Origin: Candidatus Pacearchaeota archaeon
GTDB lineage: Archaea; Nanoarchaeota; Nanoarchaeia; Pacearchaeales; GW2011-AR1
Direction of reading: 5' to 3'
NCBI GenBank assembly: GCA_002690445.1
Contig: NZER01000236.1
Span: 1-8,794, forward strand
DNA: 8,794 bases
This document shows positions 1 through 7,861 of this stretch, one piece after another; within the stretch, counting starts at the first letter, position 1, and each line of letters opens with the position of its first letter. The notes beneath the pieces were generated by a model. That model did not search any database, had not been told where the DNA came from, and worked only from the letters and a program-made list of their open reading frames with translations. The translations under genes and the position numbers were made by a program.

Positions 1-3000
1 AATCGGATGCGCCGTCTCCATCAATATTTCCATTTGCATATATATGTCCTGTAAAAGTTACAGCATTTGCAAAAGTCCAGGTCTGGTCATCTAATAGATC
101 TTTTAAAGCTGTAATAGATGTTACGCCTGTGCCACCGTAATTCGCTGATATTGCATCAGCATTCCATGTACCGTCTGAAATAGTTCCTACTGATGTTATA
201 TTTGGTTGAGACCCATGTGCTAATGTGCCAAATAAACCTCCAGGACTTGCAACAGTTCCGGCGTAAATATTAGAACTTGCTGAAATAATACCTTTTATGT
301 ATAGATTATCACCACCCCTGATTTCATCTTCATTATAAAGTCTTCCTTTTGTTCCCATAAATGAATAAGCTTTAGTATCTTGAAGAGAACCTGTAATATC
401 AACGTTTGCATAATATGCTGCTGCAAATCCGGGAATTGGGTCTGTGGCAGATTCTATCTTCTGGAAATCGCCTATTACATAATTGTTACTGTTGCCGGCC
501 GATACTTTTGCATCATGAGGAAAAGATTTACCTCTTACATCTTCAAAATGGGTAAACCGGTTGATAAATGGAAAACTAGTTCCAGGATTCATACTTCCTG
601 ATTGATTAATTTTATGGTAGTGGTGTGAAGCCCAGCCATCGAATAAAGGTGGTGCTTGAGTATATCCTGTAACTTGATAATCCCATGATGGTGTCACTAC
701 TCTGAAGGTGTCTAATGATGCTTGTGCTATACTTGGACTATCTTCATTATGACTACCTGATACCATAAAGATGCCGTCAGGGTTAGCTTGAGTGGTACTA
801 AGATCTGGTTTGCCTGTTTTGACTTGAAGTCCTGTAAATGTTCTACTAGTATATCCATTTCCTGCAGTATTTATTGTCCATATGGTCGATTGGCCAAGAT
901 CTACTGTATTTGTAGTTGAGTTGGCTTTTTGATAACCCATTGTATTATTTGCTGCATCAAGTATTAATCGTTTTGCTGCAGCATTAGTATCTGATACTAA
1001 ATCATTGCCAGTTACAGCCCAGCCACCAATCGTGCCACCATCAAATAATACTTGTGAGCCTGTTATATCGCCGTTTGCAGATACTTTAAATTTAGATGAT
1101 GAAATAAATGATGCTGGGTCGATATCAGATGTTGATGATGATATACGCCAATAATTTGGAAATGCTAGTGATGTTGCACCTATTGTTGCTCCACCTATAT
1201 TACCTAGAGATGCTGATATGGTGCCGGAAACATATAATGTTCCGCCGTCAAATTCTAGTTTTGGATTAGATGCACCTCCAAGCCTAAATGTTCCTTCGTC
1301 TAAATTAAATTCAGACCCATATGATGCTCCCCAATTATTAGATTGTATTTGCCCAGTTTGAATTCTATTACCTTCTATAATAGTAGAACCTGGTGATGTT
1401 CCTGCAGGTGTTAAATATAATCCTTGAACTTCTTCATCAGTTAAAATTTTACCTGCATATACTCTTACCTCATCAATAGAACCTGTAAAATATGTTCCAC
1501 CGGGTCCTGTCCAGTTAACAATTTCACCATTTGTAATTGATATATTAGCATAATCGACAACTGCTCCAATACCCGTTCTTTCTCCATAATCTAAATCATT
1601 ATTGTTGGTGAAAGTATGAGAACGATCTCTTAATGTTCCATCTAAATATAGACTTCCGGTCATTTTAGTTTCTAAGTTAGATCCTCTAATAAATGTTCCT
1701 ACAACATGATGCCATTGTCCGGATTCAATACTTGCAGAACAAACAAAGCATTTGGTGGCATCATTACTTGTATGTAAATTTTCGTACATTCTAAAATATA
1801 CATTACTTGCAGATACAAATATATTCATTCCAGCTGTTGTTCCACCTTCTTCATATATTACTTGTGGCGCGCCGTCAATAGTATTAAAGGCTACATCATC
1901 ACATTTGAACCATGCTGACCAGGAGCCTGAGTGCATCTTAATACCATCATAATAGACATTATCATGACTAACAAGAGTATTTGATCCAGGATCTAATTTT
2001 AATGCATAACTTGTTATTGCATCACTACCTGACCCCCATGCTGGATTAGTAATATCCCATGAACCTGTTATAGACTCTCCTCCAACAAAGTAGTTAGCTT
2101 GGTTCATAACTGTGCTACCAGTACCGGCACCAAAATTAAAATGTAATACTAAATTATCATTTGGCGGATTTTTTGGTAATGAACTAACTTCTATCTTACC
2201 TTTGAAATATCCGTTATCTGTATAAATTCCGTAACCAGTAACTCCGTCTGAGAAATTATAATCTGTTATTCCTGATAAATCTCCTATTCTTGCAACAGTT
2301 TTTACTTCACCAAATATATTTTCTTTAGTGGATTGAGATATAGAACCTACACTTGAACCTGTTCTTTCTACAATATCAATGTATGGAGTATAATCATCAG
2401 TTGGTTGTGCATTTAATAATATGTATCCTGTGCCTTCTGCTCCTTGAGATGCTAATGATTGTCCATCTTTAATTCTTTCTATTGCATATCCACGCTCATT
2501 ACCAGCTACGCGCGCATCCATATTTCTTTCAACAGTTAAAGTTGGTTTAGTTCTTGCAATCGCGCCACCTAAAGTTCCTTTTACCGAACCAGTCATAAAT
2601 CCATATGCATTTCCATCCGTTCCTGCTCCGTGAGATAAGAAATATACTTGATCTGTTACTCCTTGTAAAGAGCCTGTTGTCATAACAAACATATCAAGAA
2701 CTTCTTCAACAATTTTATTTTTTAATGCATTTAATGATTCTGCTTTATTTGTACCTAATAGGAAATAATATTGATTATTTGCAACATCATCGGCTGTTGT
2801 GGATGAAACTCCTGTAAATGTATAATATTTAGATGCTGTTACTATTAGGTTTGTATATGTGCCTATAGTTGCAGTTGCAGCTGATAAGTCTAATGTTCCT
2901 GATGCTGGCGTTTCTGATAATCCTAAATCTGTATCAATAACCTGCATATATTCACGAACAAATCCTGCTCTGCCGTCTGGTCCTTGATCTGTTGATTTTG

Positions 3001-6000
3001 CAACTATTATTTCGCCTTTAACAAATCCGCCTGCATTATCTACTGTTAATGATTGAGATATTGTCAAACAATGTAAATCACGTAGATGAAATGAATTTCC
3101 TAATTCATTGTCGCCACATTGGAAATGTAAAATTACTCCATCATTAGTAAAGGTTCCTGTATTTCCCCAATCTCCACTTGATGAAAACTCTACTACATGA
3201 TGTCCATCTGATATACCTGATGACCAGCCGTTTGTTTCGGTTCCATCGATAATATAATTTGGAGTATAAGTTCCTGTGCCTGTTTTAGCAACTCTAAAAT
3301 TCGGTAATTTCTCAGCACCAGCTGCATTAGTTGAGCCTGATGAATAGAATGTAAATCTATAATATGTTCCATCGCTAACTAAAGGGGGTCCAAATGATCC
3401 TGTATTAAAAGTAAATCTTGCGGACCCATAGGTAGTTGTTGTATTATCAAATCTGAACCATAAATTGTCTGTGCCTGGATGGCTTCCTGTTGGATTACAA
3501 GATGCGCATCTTAAAGAGCCATCTTCATCGTAACCAGTAGATGATGTGATTGGTAATAGCTCTCCACTATAATTTATATCTTCTCCCATATGAGATTTTG
3601 CATATGGATAATCAGTAAATCTTGGACTGACAGCATCAATCTTTGCCGCATTGGCAACCATTACTTGTCCACCGACTACTGATATAGTATCTTTTTCAAA
3701 TACAGCTGTTGATAGCGTTCCTCTAATTACTGCATTTTCAAATTCTGCTCTACCATCAGCTCGTATTTGCCAACCTGTTGCATTTGCTGTTAATCCTGAT
3801 ATGAATGGGTCGGTTTCAATTGTTCCTTCTGATTTAATTACAATTCCTGGTTCGGTTTGTGAATTTATTCCTAAATTAGATATTATTTTTGTATTATCGA
3901 AAGACCAGCTAGCGATTTGATTTGTTGACCCTAGTTCAAATATTTTGTTACTACCTGTGACTCCTGTTATTCCGAAATTATCGCCTGCTTTATATTTTAA
4001 TTCAACATAAGCAGAATTATCATTATTTGTATCGAATGCTTTTACGCCATAACTTGCACTTACATGTATACCAGTATTAGATAATTTTTGAGTGTCAATT
4101 TCCCACCCAGCTATCTTACCACCACTAAATAATACTTGAGAACCGGTTACATCACCGCTTTGTCTAACTTTAAATTTACTTGATGATATGAATACTTCAT
4201 TTGCAGTTGATGATGCTGATATTTCCCAATTATTTGAATATGATAATCTGTCGTCTGCTATTAATGCTCCGGCTATTTTTCCACCAGTAAACAATACTTG
4301 TGACCCTGTTATATCACCACTCTGTTTCACATTAAATTTACTTGATGATATGAAATATTCATTAGCGTTACTTGAAGCTGATATTAACCAATTGGTTGAA
4401 TATGATAATCTGTCGTCTGCTATTGTAGCTCCTGCAATTAAACCTGCAGATGCAGTTATAACGCCACTTTGGTCAACTTTAAAGTTACTTGAAGATATAA
4501 ATACTTCATTCGCGGTTGAAGATGCTGATATTGCCCAATTATCTGAATATGATAATTTATCATCTGCTATTGTAGCTCCTGCTATCTTACCGCCTGTGAA
4601 TAATACTTGAGAACCTGTTATATCTCCACTCTGTTTAATATTAAAGTTACTTGATGATATGAATACTTCATTAGCGTTACTTGATGCGGATATTGACCAA
4701 TTTGATGAATATGATAATTTATCAGCTGATATTGTGGCTCCTGCAATTTTACCAGCACTTGCTGTCATACTACCTGAAGAATTAACTTTGAAAGCAGAGG
4801 AAGATATGAATCCACCGGGTTTAGTATCATCTGTAGAATTGTCTATTTTCCAATAATTTGGGTTTGATATAGTACCTTGGAATACAGAATCGCCTTTTAT
4901 TAATAAATTAGATGCAGTTGCTTGTCCTCCTGCACTAACCTTAAATGTACTTGAGGATATAAATGAGGCTGGGTCAGTTGGATTTGATGATGCTGATATT
5001 GTCCATATCGGTGGATATGCTAATGATGAAGTTCCTATTTCTGCTCCACCAATTGTACCACCTGCTTCTGCAGTAATAGTTCCTTGCATTGTAACAGAGC
5101 CGGCTGTTGATAATTCAAAGAATGAAGATGATATTGCCATAGTTCCGTCACCAGCTCCAGAAATAAATGCTGAGTCACTTCCTAGGAAGAATTTATTTGT
5201 TCTTATATCTATCTCGCCTGGATTCGATCTATATCTAAAATAACTAGCCGAGTCTTGTACTAATTCAAGTCCTACTCCTTTATAATCATCTCCTTTTGCA
5301 ACACCAGTTAATACTGAGCCACTCCAGAACATAAAGCCTGAACCTGAACCGGCTGAGGCTGTTGTGAATCCTTCATAACCTATTGATCTTATAAATGCAG
5401 ATTCAACACCTGCTATTTCTATTCCAGATAACATTGAGTTTCCTATATACAACGAACCTGTTATTACATTACTCTGGCCGGCAATAACTTTATTATCTCC
5501 ATAAAATGTGACCGGGTATATCTGTGATTCTGCAGCTGCTTGGTTGCCTTTGTAGTCGAAATATTGAAATTTAAATGCCATTGGCACTTCAATATACTCA
5601 CTAGGTATTCGAATGTTCATTCTTGCATAGTTAGGTGTGAATCCTGTTTCAGCAGAAGACATTACTGATACATTTGCAATAGTCCATAATCCTCGACGTA
5701 CAATGAAGTACAGATCAATTTTTTGGGCATCACCAGAATAAAATGGAATACTAATTGCACCTCGTGATGTATCTTCTTCATTTAATTCTATTGTGCCTAT
5801 ACGTGTACCAAATCCCTTATCATCTTCAAGATAATTATTTGGATAAGCATTTCCGTAACCTTGGACTAATGTCCTATTTATATCATTTGTAGATTTACGG
5901 TACAGGTCTCGGTAATCTTGTCCTGTAGTAGATAAGTATTCTATTGAGCCTTTTGAACCAGATACATATATATCAATTCTTGCGTTCTGTACATGCGGGT

Positions 6001-7834
6001 CTGTCGACGCATATGCCGCGCCAGCCAGACTTTTTTCAACATGAGCATCAAACCATACATTATACCTTGTTCCTGCATAGACCTTTTTTTCATGAGCAGA
6101 TTTTAAATGTATGTATCCATACCTATTGAGGCCATTATCAAAAGCTCCTCCAGGAGTTAATTTTATTCCACTTATTAACTTATCTTGATTAAATGTTGGT
6201 GTTAAAACATTTTCAGCGTCTTGATATCCATTTGTATTTTCCCAATATTCATTAAAATCGGCTAGACTAGTAAAATGTCCCATCCTATTATATATCATTC
6301 CCAATGATTGGACGTTTTCATATGAAGCTGTATCTTCTAACAGTTCTACCTTTTCTAATTCTGTATCTCCTGCATCTACAAAATTTCCGTATTGGCCACT
6401 AGGTTTGAATAATGTTTTAACTTTATAAACATCTCCAGCTGCTGGCTCGATATTAGATAATACAACTTCTGCGAATGATTGTGATTGTAATGAATCTACT
6501 GTTACAAATGGTTCAGTATGACTTGATGTGAACTCTGCAGATGCTGTTATACTTCCAATTGTATATCCCTCTGTTCCTAATGGATTATCTCCTTCGCCAT
6601 ATCTTGTAGCTACATACGAAAATGCGCCTTCAGCTCCTTGGAGCATTTGTTCTCCTTGAACTTGTGTTACAAATGCTGTAGTAGTATTTAGTACTTGTAA
6701 TATTCTAAATTGCCATTTACTACCAGTCAATGTTTGGACTGTAAATGCAGAAAGAGAATCTACTGGCTTAGCGGCATCATCTCCGAGTTGTCCGAAAACT
6801 TTTCCATCTGCACCAAGGTGTGTATTTCCTCGTGCTTCAACTTTTGGGTGAGGAATACTAATATATCCTCCTTCCATACTTTGTGATAATGGAAAATTAG
6901 TTGTTTTAAGTCTAGAGTATCCTTGTATTATATTATAACCTAGCGTTGATATTGATATTGGGCCTGTGGCAGTTCCTGCATTAGCTGGATCGACCCAATT
7001 ACTTTCTCCTTCATCCATCTGTTCTTCAGAATCATTCTCGCTGCCTTCATTAGAAGCGAATATGATTGGTGGGGACATGACGCCAACTCCACGTGGAGTA
7101 CTTGATAGATTTTCGTTTCCAGTATCTGGTAGTGCAGCTCCTTCATCAGGTTCAGGAGTGCCTCCTCCAGGTTGGACCGTACCAAATACATTCACAGAAT
7201 TATTTGTTGTTAATGGAATTGCTTCTATTGCTAATGCTGAATTTGGGTACATTGATGAAGATTTCATCAAATTCACCTGAGGCAAATTGACGGGTCGCAT
7301 GTAATGTACTACATTTTCTCTAACTGTAATACGCGGATTCTTAAGAAATATAATTTCTGAGCTGTTTGGTTTAGTTGGTGCTATATTAAGCTTATGTTCC
7401 CATAATATATTAGGCCTATCCCTAAAATCATTTCTGCCAGGGTCAGTACTATATTTAATTTCTTTACCTGTACCTGGGTGGATTTTTGCTCGTCCTGCAA
7501 AATACAATGTACATGTTCCTGGGGCAGTTTCTGGATATATATGTATTGAGATAACACGTGTTCCATCTTTTTCTACGTAATTAAGTGCTTCCCAATATAC
7601 TGAATCGCCGTTCCAATCTAGTATTTCAAAATAGACTTTTGATTTGTCGGCTAATTTTCCGCCTGCTGCATTGAACTTAATAACATTTCTTCCAGCTGTA
7701 AGCCTGTTTGGTAGTTCAACAATATTAAAATAATCGTTAGATTTTGGAGATCTATCGAGTAATGTAATTGAATTCCAAGTACTTAACAATAATTTGCCGA
7801 CTTTGCCTCTTAGTCGACCTTCGTTATGAGCCAT
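1..7834 (-). CDS. Giant modular phage tail-fibre-like structural protein with LamG domain (3' end outside window)
   Basis: One frame stays open from ATG at 7834-7832 to the window edge, giving 2,611 codons without a stop; the C-terminus is missing. The start is supported by AGAAGG seven bases upstream and by N-terminus MAHNEGRLRGKVGKLLLSTW. Modules in order: beta-rich N-terminus (about 1-200); acidic Pro/Gly linker (220-291); fibre module with GEIDIRTNKFFLG (873-885); Ser/Ile-rich repeats (913 to about 1250); Cys/His-containing segment (about 1400-1600); GAGTDGNAYG (1736-1745); VARIGDLSGI (1847-1856); LamG-like domain (1893-2140); second repeat copy (2199 to about 2280); and a C-terminal NITSVGTISDGTWN / NYGGTG stretch typical of phage fibres. 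No signal peptide or membrane segment is evident, which fits a virion protein assembled in the cytoplasm. The likely role is a tail fibre or host-recognition protein. That role is inferred from module style; a baseplate or other decoration protein is possible. It is much longer than T4 gp37 (about 1,000 residues). Confidence 0.9.
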   Translation of the reverse strand, partial: MAHNEGRLRGKVGKLLLSTWNSITLLDRSPKSNDYFNIVELPNRLTAGRNVIKFNAAGGKLADKSKVYFEILDWNGDSVYWEALNYVEKDGTRVISIHIYPETAPGTCTLYFAGRAKIHPGTGKEIKYSTDPGRNDFRDRPNILWEHKLNIAPTKPNSSEIIFLKNPRITVRENVVHYMRPVNLPQVNLMKSSSMYPNSALAIEAIPLTTNNSVNVFGTVQPGGGTPEPDEGAALPDTGNENLSSTPRGVGVMSPPIIFASNEGSENDSEEQMDEGESNWVDPANAGTATGPISISTLGYNIIQGYSRLKTTNFPLSQSMEGGYISIPHPKVEARGNTHLGADGKVFGQLGDDAAKPVDSLSAFTVQTLTGSKWQFRILQVLNTTTAFVTQVQGEQMLQGAEGAFSYVATRYGEGDNPLGTEGYTIGSITASAEFTSSHTEPFVTVDSLQSQSFAEVVLSNIEPAAGDVYKVKTLFKPSGQYGNFVDAGDTELEKVELLEDTASYENVQSLGMIYNRMGHFTSLADFNEYWENTNGYQDAENVLTPTFNQDKLISGIKLTPGGAFDNGLNRYGYIHLKSAHEKKVYAGTRYNVWFDAHVEKSLAGAAYASTDPHVQNARIDIYVSGSKGSIEYLSTTGQDYRDLYRKSTNDINRTLVQGYGNAYPNNYLEDDKGFGTRIGTIELNEEDTSRGAISIPFYSGDAQKIDLYFIVRRGLWTIANVSVMSSAETGFTPNYARMNIRIPSEYIEVPMAFKFQYFDYKGNQAAAESQIYPVTFYGDNKVIAGQSNVITGSLYIGNSMLSGIEIAGVESAFIRSIGYEGFTTASAGSGSGFMFWSGSVLTGVAKGDDYKGVGLELVQDSASYFRYRSNPGEIDIRTNKFFLGSDSAFISGAGDGTMAISSSFFELSTAGSVTMQGTITAEAGGTIGGAEIGTSSLAYPPIWTISASSNPTDPASFISSSTFKVSAGGQATASNLLIKGDSVFQGTISNPNYWKIDNSTDDTKPGGFISSSAFKVNSSGSMTASAGKIAGATISADKLSYSSNWSISASSNANEVFISSSNFNIKQSGDITGSQVLFTGGKIAGATIADDKLSYSDNWAISASSTANEVFISSSNFKVDQSGVITASAGLIAGATIADDRLSYSTNWLISASSNANEYFISSSKFNVKQSGDITGSQVLFTGGKIAGALIADDRLSYSNNWEISASSTANEVFISSSKFKVRQSGDVTGSQVLFSGGKIAGWEIDTQKLSNTGIHVSASYGVKAFDTNNDNSAYVELKYKAGDNFGITGVTGSNKIFELGSTNQIASWSFDNTKIISNLGINSQTEPGIVIKSEGTIETDPFISGLTANATGWQIRADGRAEFENAVIRGTLSTAVFEKDTISVVGGQVMVANAAKIDAVSPRFTDYPYAKSHMGEDINYSGELLPITSSTGYDEDGSLRCASCNPTGSHPGTDNLWFRFDNTTTTYGSARFTFNTGSFGPPLVSDGTYYRFTFYSSGSTNAAGAEKLPNFRVAKTGTGTYTPNYIIDGTETNGWSSGISDGHHVVEFSSSGDWGNTGTFTNDGVILHFQCGDNELGNSFHLRDLHCLTISQSLTVDNAGGFVKGEIIVAKSTDQGPDGRAGFVREYMQVIDTDLGLSETPASGTLDLSAATATIGTYTNLIVTASKYYTFTGVSSTTADDVANNQYYFLLGTNKAESLNALKNKIVEEVLDMFVMTTGSLQGVTDQVYFLSHGAGTDGNAYGFMTGSVKGTLGGAIARTKPTLTVERNMDARVAGNERGYAIERIKDGQSLASQGAEGTGYILLNAQPTDDYTPYIDIVERTGSSVGSISQSTKENIFGEVKTVARIGDLSGITDYNFSDGVTGYGIYTDNGYFKGKIEVSSLPKNPPNDNLVLHFNFGAGTGSTVMNQANYFVGGESITGSWDITNPAWGSGSDAITSYALKLDPGSNTLVSHDNVYYDGIKMHSGSWSAWFKCDDVAFNTIDGAPQVIYEEGGTTAGMNIFVSASNVYFRMYENLHTSNDATKCFVCSASIESGQWHHVVGTFIRGSNLETKMTGSLYLDGTLRDRSHTFTNNNDLDYGERTGIGAVVDYANISITNGEIVNWTGPGGTYFTGSIDEVRVYAGKILTDEEVQGLYLTPAGTSPGSTIIEGNRIQTGQIQSNNWGASYGSEFNLDEGTFRLGGASNPKLEFDGGTLYVSGTISASLGNIGGATIGATSLAFPNYWRISSSTSDIDPASFISSSKFKVSANGDITGSQVLFDGGTIGGWAVTGNDLVSDTNAAAKRLILDAANNTMGYQKANSTTNTVDLGQSTIWTINTAGNGYTSRTFTGLQVKTGKPDLSTTQANPDGIFMVSGSHNEDSPSIAQASLDTFRVVTPSWDYQVTGYTQAPPLFDGWASHHYHKINQSGSMNPGTSFPFINRFTHFEDVRGKSFPHDAKVSAGNSNNYVIGDFQKIESATDPIPGFAAAYYANVDITGSLQDTKAYSFMGTKGRLYNEDEIRGGDNLYIKGIISASSNIYAGTVASPGGLFGTLAHGSQPNITSVGTISDGTWNADAISANYGGTGVTSITALKDLLDDQTWTFANAVTFTGHIYANGNIDGDGASD
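995..1240 (-). repeat. Dispersed second copy of the fibre repeat family, downstream of the LamG domain
   Basis: Residues 2199-2255 repeat the pattern of the main array: GNIGGATIGATSLAFPNYW, then RISSS, then DPASFISSSKFKVSANG. The next unit begins DITGSQVLFDGGTIGGW (from residue 2256). The closest match in the first array is the unit at residues 913-970, which shares DPASFISSS-FKVSA-G and the same 57-58 residue length. So the repeat family occurs on both sides of the roughly 950-residue middle section that holds the Cys/His segment and the LamG domain. Confidence 0.75.
1415..2158 (-). other. LamG/concanavalin A-like lectin domain within the giant protein
   Basis: Residues about 1893-2140 show the ordered hallmarks of a LamG-type jelly roll (Laminin_G_3-like): an opening LVLHFNF strand, a SWSAWFK strand, GQWHHVVGTF, SLYLDGTLRDRS, then YFTGSIDEVRVYAGKILTDEEVQGLY at the end (residue 2138 is the G of GLY). 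Such domains bind glycans or other surface ligands and often need calcium. In a fibre this is the best candidate for a host-surface adhesion module. Three cysteines lie inside it (1978, 2029, 2032), which is unusual for a protein folded in the cytoplasm. The domain call is strong by pattern; ligand and metal use are unknown. Confidence 0.8.
4154..4771 (-). repeat. In-gene tandem repeat array, four units alternating 49 and 54 codons
   Basis: Four consecutive units encode residues 1022-1070, 1071-1124, 1125-1173 and 1174-1227. Each contains a core like KIAGATIADDKLSYS, then NW-ISASS, then NEVFISSS-F, and ends in QSG or a close variant. Lengths alternate 49, 54, 49, 54 because units 2 and 4 begin DITGSQVLFTGGKIAG while units 1 and 3 begin with the shorter SMTASAGKIAG or VITASAGLIAG. 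The higher-order period is therefore 103 codons (309 bases). More divergent units precede it (residues 913-970 and 971-1021, nucleotides 4772-5098), and a degenerate one follows (from residue 1228). Repeats of this style are common in phage fibres, where they probably form a trimeric beta-rich shaft. Confidence 0.85.
6962..7177 (-). other. Acidic, Pro/Gly-rich disordered linker in the giant protein
   Basis: Residues about 220-291 are rich in P, G, E, D, S and N (for example PGGGTPEPDEGAALPDTG and NEGSENDSEEQMDEGES) and poor in aromatic residues. It separates the N-terminal beta-rich region from the rest and probably acts as a flexible, negatively charged hinge between a virion-anchoring part and the outer fibre. 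The reading frame is intact across it. The role is inferred from composition only. Confidence 0.6.
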
Positions 7835-7841
7835 GTATTAA

Positions 7842-7847
7842 CCTTCT
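7842..7847 (-). promoter_or_regulatory. Ribosome binding site of the giant structural gene
   Basis: The minus strand reads AGAAGG here, seven bases before the ATG at 7834. This is a near-consensus Shine-Dalgarno and fixes the start codon. It sits in the only intergenic stretch of the window (7835-7861, 27 bases). That gap has no hairpin followed by a T-run, so read-through from the SbcC-like gene is possible. I could not identify a convincing dedicated promoter. Confidence 0.75.
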
Positions 7848-7861
7848 ATTTCTTATAAATA

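Noticed and set aside
1..1240. Diversity-generating retroelement target region
   Set aside because: No template repeat, reverse transcriptase or adenine-biased variable copy is visible, and the protein C-terminus where one would sit is outside the window.
3651..3920. 89-codon plus-strand open frame
   Set aside because: Antisense to the giant gene, no recognisable family, and low-complexity composition expected from the opposite strand.
4188..4610. 140-codon plus-strand open frame across the repeat array
   Set aside because: It is antisense to the intact giant gene, and its internal repetition mirrors the coding-strand repeats. It has no recognisable domain.
4154..5098. CRISPR array or non-coding satellite
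   Set aside because: The periodicity is in whole codons, the units diverge mainly at the protein-tolerated level, and the frame is open throughout, so these are protein repeats.
6940..7290. Overlapping open frames on both strands around the acidic linker
   Set aside because: They arise where the giant gene encodes low-complexity sequence. They are out of frame or antisense, and the main frame remains open throughout.
7381..7566. 61-codon minus-strand open frame
   Set aside because: It lies out of frame inside the well-supported N-terminal region of the giant protein.
7854..7861. Exact TATAAATA, the T4 late-promoter motif, on the plus strand in the intergenic gap
   Set aside because: It points away from the giant gene and into the antisense of the SbcC-like gene. 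In sequence this AT-rich an 8-mer of only A and T is expected by chance about once or twice in a window of this size.
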